Source: CALUOB01 sp944322305
GTDB taxonomy: Bacteria > Actinomycetota > Coriobacteriia > Coriobacteriales > Coriobacteriaceae
Length of the DNA: 64,000 nt
Direction: 5' to 3'
Assembly (NCBI GenBank): GCA_963931605.1
Contig: OZ007031.1
Span: 434,001 to 498,000 of the forward strand
In this document: one piece after another, positions 8,826 to 16,871 of the stretch
Position numbering within the stretch: the stretch's first letter is position 1
Layout: each line of letters opens with the position of its first letter
The notes under the pieces: model-generated
Told to the model about the DNA's origin: nothing
Database searches by the model: none
The model's input: the letters and a program-made list of their open reading frames with translations, nothing else
Made by a program: the position numbers and the translations under genes

Positions 8826-9410
8826 GTGAACACGCCTGTGCTGGAGACCGAGCGCCTGGTGCTGAGGAAGTTTGCCGAGGACGACTTGGAGGCGCTTTTT
8901 GCCATCCTCGCCGACGAGGAGGTCAACCGGTTTTTGCCGTGGTGGCCTGCGCGCACCCTTGAGGACGCGCGGAGGTTTTACGAGGAGCGCTACGCCGCGG
9001 TGTACCGCGAACCCCAAGGGTACGCCTACGCCATCTGCCTGAAGCGCGACAACGTGCCGGTCGGCTACGTTGGGGTTGATGCGGCGGGCGCGCACGACTT
9101 CGGTTACGGGGCGCGCAAGGAGCTGTGGGGCAAGGGGATCGCAACCGAGGCGGGTCGCGCCGTGCTGGACGCGGTGCGCGCCGACGGCCTGCCGTTTGTC
9201 ACGGCCACGCACGACCGCAAGAACCCCGGCAGCGGGCGGGTCATGCAGAAACTCGGGATGACATACCGCTACTCCTACGAGGAGCAGTGGCAGCCCAAGG
9301 ACATCCCCGTGGTGTTTCGGATGTACCAGCTGAACTTCTCCGCGCCCGAGGACTTCGTGTACCGGGGGTACTGGGAACGGTACGAGAACCACTTTGTCGA
9401 GGAGCTGTAG
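8826..9410 (+). CDS. GNAT family N-acetyltransferase (RimJ/RimL type)
   Basis: A 194-residue acetyltransferase that uses acetyl-CoA. The start LETERLVLRKFAEDDLEALF is typical of the RimJ/RimL/SpeG-like branch. YAICLKRDNVPVGYVGVD (strand beta-4), DFGYGARKELWGKGIATEA (acetyl-CoA pyrophosphate loop of the Q/RxxGxG/A type) and NPGSGRVMQKLGM complete the fold. GTG 8826 is chosen because GGGAAGGGA precedes it and the domain starts at once. The longer frame from 8772 would translate the flank of the palindrome. The gene is bracketed by two R3 palindromes. The substrate (protein N-terminus, polyamine or antibiotic) is unknown. Confidence 0.87.
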   Translation: MNTPVLETERLVLRKFAEDDLEALFAILADEEVNRFLPWWPARTLEDARRFYEERYAAVYREPQGYAYAICLKRDNVPVGYVGVDAAGAHDFGYGARKELWGKGIATEAGRAVLDAVRADGLPFVTATHDRKNPGSGRVMQKLGMTYRYSYEEQWQPKDIPVVFRMYQLNFSAPEDFVYRGYWERYENHFVEEL

Positions 9411-9446
9411 ACGCCAGACCTCGAGGCTGGACTGCTCCTGCTGCCG

Positions 9447-9512
9447 GCCATTGGGGACGGGTACGGATGGCAGGTGCTCCGCACTCTGCCATCCGTACCC
9501 GTCCCCCATGGC
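9447..9512. repeat. R3 palindrome, copy B
   Basis: Arms 9447-9473 and 9486-9512 match at 26 of 27 positions around a 12-base spacer. The core GGGGACGGGTAC is shared with copy A, followed by GGA (CAG in copy A) and TGGCAG. The opposite arm carries the matching change TCC for CTG, so pairing is kept. It lies between the GNAT gene and argF. Confidence 0.82.
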
Positions 9513-9593
9513 ACAATGGCGGGCGTCTCTACGCCCCGAAACAAACCACTTTGTAACGTTTGCCGACAGCGGGGCCCGCACGGGCAGGCCGGG

Positions 9594-9602
9594 TGCTACA
9601 GT
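9594..9602 (+). promoter_or_regulatory. Extended -10 promoter for argF
   Basis: TGC TACAGT is an extended -10 box 57 bases before the argF start. No convincing -35 box is visible. An imperfect operator-like inverted repeat ACAAA-N4-TTTGT lies upstream at 9541-9554. Confidence 0.4.
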
Positions 9603-9658
9603 TACGGTTCGGCTGGTTTTCCGCGCCCGCGCGCGGCGCGTTTGTTGGAAGGAGCACC

Positions 9659-10651
9659 ATGGGCGTCAACCTCTCGGGTCGGAGCTTCCTCAAGCTTCTC
9701 GACTTCACTTCCGCTGAGATCACCTACCTCATCGACCTTGCCGAGGACTTCAAGCGCCTCAAGCGCACCGGCACCCCTCACCGCTATCTCGAGGGGAAGA
9801 ACATCGTGCTGCTGTTCGAGAAGACCTCGACGCGCACGCGCTGCAGCTTCGAGGTTGCCGGTCGCGATCTGGGCATGGGCGTGACCTACCTGGACCCCGG
9901 CAGCTCGCAGATGGGCAAGAAGGAGTCCATCGAGGACACGGCGCGGGTGCTGGGGCGCATGTACGACGGCATCGAGTACCGCGGTTTTGCGCAAGAGATC
10001 GTAGAGACCCTGGCCGAGTACGCCGGTGTGCCGGTGTGGAACGGGCTGACCACCGAGTTCCACCCCACGCAGATGATCGCCGACATGCTCACCATCCGCG
10101 AGAAGCTCGGGCGCCTGGCCGGGCTGAACTTCACCTTCATGGGCGACGCCGGCAACAACGTGGGCAACTCGCTCATGGTGGCCTGCGCCAAGCTGGGCCT
10201 CAACTTCACGGCGTGCGGTCCAGCCGCGCAGATGCCCGACGCCGATCTGGTTGAGACCTGCCGCGCCATCGCTGCCGAGAACGGCTGTACCGTGACGCTT
10301 ACCGAGGACGTTGCGGCCGGCACCGCGGACGCCGACGTGATCTACACCGACATCTGGGTCAGCATGGGCGAGCCCGACAGCCTGTGGGCCGAGCGCATCA
10401 AGCTGCTCTCGCCCTATCAGGTGAACGCCGCCGCCATGGCCAACGCAAAGCCAGGCGCCATCTTCATGCACTGCCTGCCGAGCTTCCACGACACCAAGAC
10501 CACTGTGGGCGCGGAGATCGCCGAGAAGTTCGGCATCACCGAGATGGAGGTTACCGACGAGGTGTTCGAGAGCGCGCAGAGCGTGGTCTTCGACGAGGCC
10601 GAGAATCGCATGCACTCCATCAAGGCCGTGATGTACGCGACGCTGAAGTAA
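9659..10651 (+). CDS. argF: Ornithine carbamoyltransferase
   Basis: A 330-residue OTCase that joins carbamoyl phosphate and ornithine to give citrulline, or runs in reverse in arginine fermentation. The carbamoyl-phosphate site STRTR is at 57-61, HPTQ in EFHPTQMIAD is the polar domain motif, and the ornithine-binding cysteine is in HCLPSF (His271-Cys272), where most relatives have HCLPAF. ATG 9659 follows GGAAGGAG; the open frame upstream is not needed. The N-terminal half strongly resembles catabolic ArcB enzymes. No arginine deiminase, carbamate kinase or arg biosynthesis gene is in the window, so anabolic versus catabolic use is undecided. Confidence 0.92.
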   Translation: MGVNLSGRSFLKLLDFTSAEITYLIDLAEDFKRLKRTGTPHRYLEGKNIVLLFEKTSTRTRCSFEVAGRDLGMGVTYLDPGSSQMGKKESIEDTARVLGRMYDGIEYRGFAQEIVETLAEYAGVPVWNGLTTEFHPTQMIADMLTIREKLGRLAGLNFTFMGDAGNNVGNSLMVACAKLGLNFTACGPAAQMPDADLVETCRAIAAENGCTVTLTEDVAAGTADADVIYTDIWVSMGEPDSLWAERIKLLSPYQVNAAAMANAKPGAIFMHCLPSFHDTKTTVGAEIAEKFGITEMEVTDEVFESAQSVVFDEAENRMHSIKAVMYATLK

Positions 10652-10784
10652 GGACAGTGCCGCCGCTGGCGTTCCAGCTGCGGCGTTGCGGGGCGTGCTC
10701 CGGAGCATGTGCCGGTTACGCATCTCTCGCACAGGTCGTTTTGTATAGTGATGCAAAACCGCAGCCTCTCTAGCTGCGTAAACA

Positions 10785-10850
10785 TAAAAAGCGACGGTTA
10801 TGCTGCATAAACTCTTCGAGAAAGGCATGCATAACCGTCGCTTCTTTGTT
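10785..10850. terminator. Bidirectional terminator between argF and aroQ
   Basis: A 15-bp perfect stem (10789-10803 with 10829-10843, containing GCGACGGTTATGC) separates the convergent argF and aroQ. It is followed by CTTCTTTGTT on the plus strand and by TTTTTATG on the minus strand, so it can serve both genes. Confidence 0.8.
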
Positions 10851-10898
10851 ACGGGGCCGCGTGGTGTCGCGGCTGGGGCGGCGCCGGGGCGGGCGCGC

Positions 10899-11336
10899 TT
10901 AGGCCTCCAGATGCTCCTTCAGCAGCTCGAGCGCGTGGGCATAGCCGGCAAGGCCCTCGCCGGTCACGCGAGCAAAGCAGGCCATGCTAGCGTAGGAGAC
11001 CTGACGAAAGCTCTCGCGGGCGTCCACGTCCGAGATGTGGATCTCGACCGCGGGGATCTGAACGGCCTTGAGCGCGTCGAGGATCCCCACGCTCGTGTGG
11101 GTGTAGGCGGCCGGGTTGATGACGATGCCGTCAAAGACGCCCATGGCCTGCTGGATCTTGTCGATAAGCGCGCCCTCGTGGTTTGACTGGAACACCTCGA
11201 CGCTCTCGAAGCCGAGCTTCTCGCCCGCCGCAAGGCAGATGCGCTCGAGCGCGGCGTAGTTCTCGCTCCCGTAGATGTCGGGCTCGCGGATCCCGAGCAG
11301 GTTGAGGTTGGGGCCGTTGATAATCAGCGCTTTCAT
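10899..11336 (-). CDS. aroQ: 3-dehydroquinate dehydratase, type II
   Basis: A 145-residue type II dehydroquinase that dehydrates 3-dehydroquinate to 3-dehydroshikimate (third step of the shikimate pathway). NGPNLNLLGIREPDIYG near the N-terminus carries the catalytic Arg/Tyr lid. FQSNHEGALIDKI and NPAAYTHTSVGILDAL (with the catalytic His) follow, and EIHISDVDARESFRQVS binds substrate; it has Asp where many relatives have Asn. ATG 11336 is preferred over the in-frame codon at 11381 because AAAGGA lies upstream and the conserved strand begins there. It is the last gene of the minus-strand aro cluster, 63 bases after aroE-aroK. Confidence 0.93.
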   Translation of the reverse strand: MKALIINGPNLNLLGIREPDIYGSENYAALERICLAAGEKLGFESVEVFQSNHEGALIDKIQQAMGVFDGIVINPAAYTHTSVGILDALKAVQIPAVEIHISDVDARESFRQVSYASMACFARVTGEGLAGYAHALELLKEHLEA

Positions 11337-11399
11337 ATCCGAGTCCTTTCTGATGCAGGGGTTACGGCGGCCGGGCGACACGAGCCTCGGCCGCCGTGC

Positions 11400-12773
11400 C
11401 TACAGCGACTGCCGGTAGGGGAGCGCCTCGAGCAAGGCGCAGGCGGTGGCGCGGGCGTTCTCGCGCGAGCGCACGACGAGGTCGGCCCATTCGCGGTACA
11501 GCGGCAGGCGCTTCTGGGCGAGAAGCGCCACGCCGTCGCGCTGCGACAGCGGCCGGCCGCGGACGGGGAGCTCGTCAAGGCTGCGGTCGAGCATGACCGT
11601 GAGGCTGTTCTGGCGCAGCAGGTCGCGGTTGGCTGGCACGGTCACCACGCCGCCGCCGCACGAGATCACCTGCCCGGAGCGGGCGGCCACCTCGGCGAGC
11701 GCGCGCGTCTCCTCGGCGCGGAACGCCTCCTCGCCGCGCGTCTCGATAAACGCCTGGCAGCTCGTTCCGAAGCGCTTCTCAAGCTCGTGGTCGATGTCCA
11801 CGTGCGCGCGGCCGGTGAGCTTGCTCAGCTGCTCGCCCACGCGGGTTTTCCCGCAGCCCGGCATGCCGATGAGCGCGATGTTCTGCTCGGAGAAGGACAG
11901 GTGCGCGGTGAGCTCGGCGATGCGCTCTGGGCTAATGACCTCGCCGGTGTAGTGGCGCACGGCCTCGGCAGCTTGCGCCACCAGCATGAGCAGGCCGCCG
12001 GCGCAGGGGATGCCGCGGCGCTCGGCGGCGAGCATGAGCCCGGTGCGCGCGGGGTTGTACACGATGTCGACCACGGCCTCGAGCCCGCCTGAGGTAAGCG
12101 CGTTAAACGTTGCGCCGTCAAGTGGCGAGGCGGGGCAGCGGGGGTACATGCCCACAGGCGTGCAGTTGACCACGAGCGCGGCGCCCGCGTACCGGTCAAG
12201 CTCGTCGTAGCCGGCTACCGGGGTCGCGGCCGCAGGTCCCGCGGTGCCGGCCGCCGCAGCCTGCGCGCGGGCGCGCCGCACGCCTTCGGGGTCGCGCGAG
12301 ACGCACACCGCCTGCGCGCCCAAGTCGAGAAGCACGGTGGTGCAGGTGGTGCCCGCGCCGCCGTCGCCGCCGAGCACGAGCGCCGTCTTGCCGGCAAGCT
12401 CGGGGCAGGCGGCGCTCACCAGCGCCTTGAAGCCGAAGTAGTCGGTGTTGTCGCCGCGCAGGCGGCCGTTTGCCAGGCGCGTCACCGTGTTGACGTTGCC
12501 CAGGCGCGCCGCCACCGGCGAGATCTCGTCCAGATAGGGTACGACCGTGCGCTTGTAGGGAATCGTGGCGTTGAAGCCCTCCCACTCCTGCCCGCGCACG
12601 AAGGCCTCGACGTCTGCGGGCGCGCGCTCAAAGCGCCGGTAGTCAAGCCCCGCCAGCTCGCGGTAGATGACCGGCGTGTAGCTGTGCCCGAGCTTCTCGC
12701 CCAGTACGCCGTACGGCCGCCCGGCCTGAGGCGCGGCCGTAGGGGCAGAGGGTGCTTCCAATACCTGAGGCAT
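11400..12773 (-). CDS. aroE: Bifunctional shikimate dehydrogenase / shikimate kinase (AroE-AroK fusion)
   Basis: One 457-residue chain carries two consecutive pathway enzymes. Residues about 18-290 are shikimate dehydrogenase: YGVLGEKLGHSYTP (substrate Ser/Thr), GFNATIPYK with catalytic Lys74, GDNTDYFGF with Asp111, the NADP loop VLGGDGGAGTT and VVNCTPVGMYP. Residues about 298-457 are shikimate kinase: Walker A GMPGCGKT at 303-310, DIDHELEKRFG, SCGGGVV near 371-377 and RGRPL near 405. No stop or frameshift separates the halves. The first about 17 residues are a Pro/Ala-rich extension. The product would take dehydroshikimate to shikimate-3-phosphate. Confidence 0.93.
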   Translation of the reverse strand: MPQVLEAPSAPTAAPQAGRPYGVLGEKLGHSYTPVIYRELAGLDYRRFERAPADVEAFVRGQEWEGFNATIPYKRTVVPYLDEISPVAARLGNVNTVTRLANGRLRGDNTDYFGFKALVSAACPELAGKTALVLGGDGGAGTTCTTVLLDLGAQAVCVSRDPEGVRRARAQAAAAGTAGPAAATPVAGYDELDRYAGAALVVNCTPVGMYPRCPASPLDGATFNALTSGGLEAVVDIVYNPARTGLMLAAERRGIPCAGGLLMLVAQAAEAVRHYTGEVISPERIAELTAHLSFSEQNIALIGMPGCGKTRVGEQLSKLTGRAHVDIDHELEKRFGTSCQAFIETRGEEAFRAEETRALAEVAARSGQVISCGGGVVTVPANRDLLRQNSLTVMLDRSLDELPVRGRPLSQRDGVALLAQKRLPLYREWADLVVRSRENARATACALLEALPYRQSL

Positions 12774-12866
12774 GTCTGATCCTTTCTACAAAACGGTTGC
12801 CCGCCCGGTCGTACGTGGTGTCGTCCGGCCGTTGCTCAGCGTGACGCGTCAGGAGGGATAAACGCA

Positions 12867-12987
12867 GGCGCGGGAGCGGGGCATATCGTCCCGCGTGCAG
12901 TTCTGCAGCCGCAGGAGATGCCGTTCCCGGCATCTCCGTCGCGGCGAAGCTGTTTGAGCACGGGATGATATGCCCCGCTCCCGCGCC
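12867..12987 (-). repeat. R1 nested-hairpin element, copy B
   Basis: Outer arms 12867-12886 and 12968-12987 are a perfect 20-bp match and extend to about 27 bp with one G-U pair. Read on the minus strand it repeats the TGCTCAAACAGCTTCG block of copy A. It then has GCCGC/GCGGC in place of GACGC/GCGTC, and a 10-bp hairpin closed by GGAA in place of GAAA. It lies between pheA and aroE-aroK in the sense of both genes, 74 bases after the pheA stop and 94 before the aroE start. Confidence 0.82.
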
Positions 12988-13060
12988 GGCCGGTCGTGAT
13001 GCCCGTCCTTCCCACCGGGCGATCGAGATAGCCCAAACACCCGTACCCCGCGCTTCTCGC

Positions 13061-14206
13061 CTACACCACCTCGGCGTAGCTGCCGAAGTACGTCACCGTG
13101 TCGCACACGTCGTCCAGCGCGTCGAGGAGCTTCTCGAACTTCTCGCCCGCGGCGCTGCACTCCAGGTCGAAGTAGAACAGGTACTCGAAGTCGCGCCCGG
13201 GGATGGGGCGGCTCTCGAGTTTGACGATGTTCACCCCAAAGGCGTAGAAGCGCTCGAGCACGCGGTAGAGCGAGCCGGGCTCGTGGCCGGTGGTGAGCAT
13301 GAGCGAGGTGCGCGTGGCGCCGGGATACACTGTGGGCTCGGCCGAGATCACCACGAAGCGGGTGTAGTTGCTGTCGGAGTCCTGGACGGACTCGTCGAGC
13401 ACGGCCAGGTCGTAAAGGCGCGCGCAGTCGCGGCTGGAGATGGCGGCCACGTCGCGGCGGCCGGAGCCGGCGATCATGGCGGCCGCCTTGGCGGTGTTCT
13501 CGCACACGTGCACCTTCACGCCGAGCTTGTCGAGGTAGTGCTGGCACTGCGCGAGCGCCTGCTCGTGGGAATAGACCTCGCGTATGTCGGCGAGGGCCAC
13601 CCCGTGCGGGGCGAGCAGATCGTGGTTGATCTTGAGGCGCAGCGACCGCACGATGGAGAAGCGGTAGCGCGCCATGAGGTCGTACACGCGGTTGACCGAG
13701 CCGGCGGTGGAGTTCTCGATGGGCAGGACGCCGAAATTGCACAGGCCCTCGCGCACGGCGCGGAACACGCCCTCGAAGGCGTTGAAGTACTGGATGCGCG
13801 GCACCCGGAAGAGCTTGGTCGCGGCGATCTGGCTGTAGGCGCCCTCCACCCCCTGGCAGGCAACGGTGGCGCACTCGGGGAAGGGCTCGGTTGCCGGGCG
13901 GAGCGCGGCGCGGAAGGCTTTGGAGCGCGCACCGGGCTTGTCGGCGGCGAGCAGGGAGAGCTGCTCGGCCTTGCTGATGCTCATGATGAGCGAGAACAGC
14001 GACACCGCCTGCGGCGCCAGGCTTGCGGGCACCTTGGAGGCGACGTCGGCGAGCTTCTCGCGCTCGCGCTGGGCGTCGTAGACGGGCTTGCCGGTGCCGC
14101 GCTTGGACTCTGCCACTTCACGGGCGAGGCCCATGCGCTCCAGGAACAGGCTAACAAGCCCGTCGTCTACCTGGTCGATGCGGGTGCGGATGTCTGAGAG
14201 GTCCAT
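13061..14206 (-). CDS. pheA: Chorismate mutase / prephenate dehydratase (P-protein)
   Basis: A 381-residue bifunctional enzyme leading from chorismate to phenylpyruvate. Residues about 1-85 are an AroQ-class chorismate mutase (LSDIRTRIDQVDDGLVSLFLERM...VAESK). Residues about 110-285 are prephenate dehydratase with GVEGAYSQIAA, PIENSTAGSV and the NYTRFVVI strand. The C-terminal ACT domain has the Phe-binding GHEPGSLYRVL and ESRPIP motifs, implying feedback inhibition by phenylalanine. ATG 14206 is preceded by AAGGAG; the frame is open much farther upstream, but that part is antisense to aroC. It is placed between aroC (upstream) and the R1 element. Confidence 0.94.
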   Translation of the reverse strand: MDLSDIRTRIDQVDDGLVSLFLERMGLAREVAESKRGTGKPVYDAQREREKLADVASKVPASLAPQAVSLFSLIMSISKAEQLSLLAADKPGARSKAFRAALRPATEPFPECATVACQGVEGAYSQIAATKLFRVPRIQYFNAFEGVFRAVREGLCNFGVLPIENSTAGSVNRVYDLMARYRFSIVRSLRLKINHDLLAPHGVALADIREVYSHEQALAQCQHYLDKLGVKVHVCENTAKAAAMIAGSGRRDVAAISSRDCARLYDLAVLDESVQDSDSNYTRFVVISAEPTVYPGATRTSLMLTTGHEPGSLYRVLERFYAFGVNIVKLESRPIPGRDFEYLFYFDLECSAAGEKFEKLLDALDDVCDTVTYFGSYAEVV

Positions 14207-14280
14207 GGGGCTCCTTGGGTTGCGGTGGGCGAGAGGCGCGGGGCGGCGAGGGGCGCCCGGCGCGAGCGGCGGGGACAGGG

Positions 14281-15444
14281 CTAGCGCGCAGGGCGGAACG
14301 CGGCGGCGCGCAGGGCGCATCGCGCGGCGGGGCCGGCAGGCTCGGAGGCGGGGTAGCGGCCCTCCTCCACCAGCGCGTCGAGAAGCGCGAGCGCGCAGGC
14401 GGCCTCGGCCACGGGCACGGCGCGCGGCACGATGCAGGGGTCGTGGCGGCCGCGGACGGAAAGCGCGGCGTCGCAGCCCCGCTCGAGGTCGACGCTTCGC
14501 TGCTCGCGCGCGATGGAGGGCGTGGGCTTCACGGCCATGCGCCACAGGACGGGGGCGCCGGTGGAGATGCCGCCCAGGATGCCGCCGGCGCGGTTGGTTT
14601 GCGGGCGGGGCACGCCGTCTGCCATGCGGTAGGCGTCGTTGTTCTGGCTGCCGGTGAGCCGGGCGGCGGCGAAGCCCGCGCCGAACTCCACGCCCTTTAC
14701 GGCGGGGATCCCGAAGGCGATGCTCGCGATGCGGTTCTCCAGGCCCTCGAACATGGGGTCGCCCACGCCGGCCGGCATGCCGTAGGCGGCGCACTCGATG
14801 GTGCCGCCCACGCTGTCGAGGTCGCTTTTGGCCGCAAGGATGCGCGCGCGCATGCGCTCGGCCGCCTCGGCGCTCACGCAGGGCAGGGGGTTGGCGAGCA
14901 CGGCGGCGCACTGCGCGGGATCCTCCGCAAGCGGGTTCAGGGGCTCGTCGGCGATGCCCTCCGGGCCGAGGGACGAAATATGCGCCACCACGCGCACGCC
15001 CACCTGCTCGAGCGCCTGCAGGGCGATGCCGCCCGCCACGCACAGGGGCGCGGTGAGGCGGCCGGAGAAGTGCCCGCCGCCGGCAACGTCCTGCCAGCCG
15101 CGGTAGCGGGCGTGCGCCGGGAAGTCGGCGTGGCCGGGACGGGGGACGCGGGCAAGCTCGGCGTAGTCGCCGCTGCGGGTGTTGGTGTTCTCGATAAGGG
15201 CGGCGAGCGGCGCGCCGGTGGTGCGGCCGCCCACCAAGCCGGAGAGAAAGCGCGGCGCATCGGCCTCGCGGCGGGCGGTTGCCGTGGCGTCGCGGCCCGG
15301 GGCGCGCCGGTCGAGAAAGGTCTGCAGGCGCGCGGTGTCCACCGCGACGCCGGCGGGCAGCCCGTCGACGGTGCAGCCGATGGCCGCGGAGTGGGACTCG
15401 CCGAAGATGCTCACCTTCACGGCGTTGCCTATGGTGGAAGCCAT
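14281..15444 (-). CDS. aroC: Chorismate synthase
   Basis: A 387-residue chorismate synthase, which removes phosphate from EPSP to give chorismate using reduced FMN as cofactor. Signatures are FGESHSAAIGCTVDGLPAG near residues 14-32, ENTNTRSGDYAELARVPRPGHADF, the GGGHFSGR segment at about 123-130, and MRMAVKPTPS with the C-terminal RGRHDPCI. Length agrees with the family. It lies 95 bases after aroA and 74 before pheA, with no terminator between, so the genes are probably co-transcribed. Confidence 0.95.
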   Translation of the reverse strand: MASTIGNAVKVSIFGESHSAAIGCTVDGLPAGVAVDTARLQTFLDRRAPGRDATATARREADAPRFLSGLVGGRTTGAPLAALIENTNTRSGDYAELARVPRPGHADFPAHARYRGWQDVAGGGHFSGRLTAPLCVAGGIALQALEQVGVRVVAHISSLGPEGIADEPLNPLAEDPAQCAAVLANPLPCVSAEAAERMRARILAAKSDLDSVGGTIECAAYGMPAGVGDPMFEGLENRIASIAFGIPAVKGVEFGAGFAAARLTGSQNNDAYRMADGVPRPQTNRAGGILGGISTGAPVLWRMAVKPTPSIAREQRSVDLERGCDAALSVRGRHDPCIVPRAVPVAEAACALALLDALVEEGRYPASEPAGPAARCALRAAAFRPAR

Positions 15445-15539
15445 GTTCCCTCGCTTTCTGATCGGTGCGGCGGCGCGGGTGCGGGCCCGCCTTGCCCGCC
15501 GCGCGGCGTTGCGTGCTTCTCGCCCGGCGCGGCGGCGGT

Positions 15540-16871
15540 TTACGGCAGGAGTTCGACCTCGCCGCCGAGCGCGCAGTAGTCGTCGAAGAAGCCGGGGTAG
15601 GACTTGGCCACGGCCTCTGCTCCCTCTATGGTGACGGGGCCGGTGGCGCGCACGGCCGCCACCGCGGCCATCATGGCGATGCGGTGGTCGTTGTGCGCCT
15701 GCACGGTGCCGCCGGCAAGGGCGTCCACGCCGCGTATCACCAGCGTGTCGCCCTCAGCGCGCGCCTCGCCTCTCAGGGCGCTGAGCGCCTCGACGGTGGT
15801 GGCGATGCGGTCGGACTCCTTCATGCGCAGCCGCCCGCAGTCGGTGATGCGCGTCTCGCCTGCGGCAACGCTGGCCACAGCGGCAAGCACGGGCACGAGG
15901 TCGGGGATGTCGGCGGCCGAGAAGGTGTAGCCGTGGAGCTTGTCGGGCTGCACGCTCGCCAGCCCGCCGCCGCGCCGCGCCCGCGCGCCGAAGCGCAAAA
16001 GCGCCCCCATGACGGCGCGGTCGCCTTGGGGCGAGGCGAGGTCGAGCCCGGAGACCGCCACGCGCCTTGTTCCCAAGGCGCCGGCGCACAGCCAAAACGC
16101 GGCGTTGGACCAGTCGCCCTCCACCTCGGCGGTGCCGGGGCTTACGCACGCGGGGCGCTCGATGGTGAAGACGGTCCTCTCGGGCTTGCCGTTCTCCGCC
16201 GTCAGGCGCTGCTCGGCCACGTGGATGCCGAAAACGGCGAGCGCGCGGACGGTGAGGTCAAGGTAGGGGCGGCTCTCCAGCGCGCCCTCAACCTCGATGG
16301 TGGTGGTGGCGCCGCGCAGGCCCAGCGCCGGAGCGGCGAGCATGATGCCGCTCACGTACTGCGAGCTCACGTTGCCCGGCAGCACGAAGCGCCCGGCCCT
16401 GAGGCGTCCGGCGCAGGTGAGCGGCCAGCTGCCCTCGGGCGAGAGCGTGCAGCCGCCGATGAAAAGCTCGCGGGCAAGCGCGCCGAGCGGGCGGGCTGCC
16501 AGGCGCCCGGCGCCGGTGAAGGTGGCCTCGGCGCCCAGCGCGGCGGCCACGGGCAGCATGAAGCGCAGGGTCGAGCCGGACTCGCCGCAGTCGAGCAGGG
16601 GGCTTGCCGTCGGTAAGAAGGCTGGGCCGGCAAGCTCCTCCACGCGCGGGACGGGTGTCACGGCAAAGCCCTCGGCGCAGCGCTCAACATGCGCGCCCAG
16701 CGCCTCGAGGCAGCGCACCGTGGCGTCGATGTCGGCGCAGGTGGTGGAGCAGCGCACGAGGGTGGGGGCGTCGGCCAAGGCGGCGAGGATGACAAGGCGG
16801 TGCGCCATGGACTTTGAGGCGATGGCGGGCACGGTGCCGGAAAGCGGTCGCGGGGTGATGCGGGCTAGCAT
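15540..16871 (-). CDS. aroA: 3-phosphoshikimate 1-carboxyvinyltransferase (EPSP synthase)
   Basis: A 443-residue EPSP synthase that joins PEP to shikimate-3-phosphate. SKSMAHRLVILAALA near residue 22 is the substrate-binding N-terminal motif, GESGSTLRFMLPVAAALG near 95-112 is the classical signature, and KESDRI near 345 is the second. VPVLAAVASVAAGETRI and HNDHRIAMM carry further active-site residues. The start overlaps the aroB stop by seven bases, so the two are coupled. The PEP-site loop reads GSTLRF; this is not enough to say whether the enzyme is glyphosate-tolerant. Confidence 0.95.
   Translation of the reverse strand: MLARITPRPLSGTVPAIASKSMAHRLVILAALADAPTLVRCSTTCADIDATVRCLEALGAHVERCAEGFAVTPVPRVEELAGPAFLPTASPLLDCGESGSTLRFMLPVAAALGAEATFTGAGRLAARPLGALARELFIGGCTLSPEGSWPLTCAGRLRAGRFVLPGNVSSQYVSGIMLAAPALGLRGATTTIEVEGALESRPYLDLTVRALAVFGIHVAEQRLTAENGKPERTVFTIERPACVSPGTAEVEGDWSNAAFWLCAGALGTRRVAVSGLDLASPQGDRAVMGALLRFGARARRGGGLASVQPDKLHGYTFSAADIPDLVPVLAAVASVAAGETRITDCGRLRMKESDRIATTVEALSALRGEARAEGDTLVIRGVDALAGGTVQAHNDHRIAMMAAVAAVRATGPVTIEGAEAVAKSYPGFFDDYCALGGEVELLP

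Noticed and set aside
14207..15043. Extended N-terminus of pheA to 15043
   Set aside because: The added residues are Arg-rich antisense of aroC; the chorismate mutase domain begins directly at ATG 14206 with a good ribosome-binding site.
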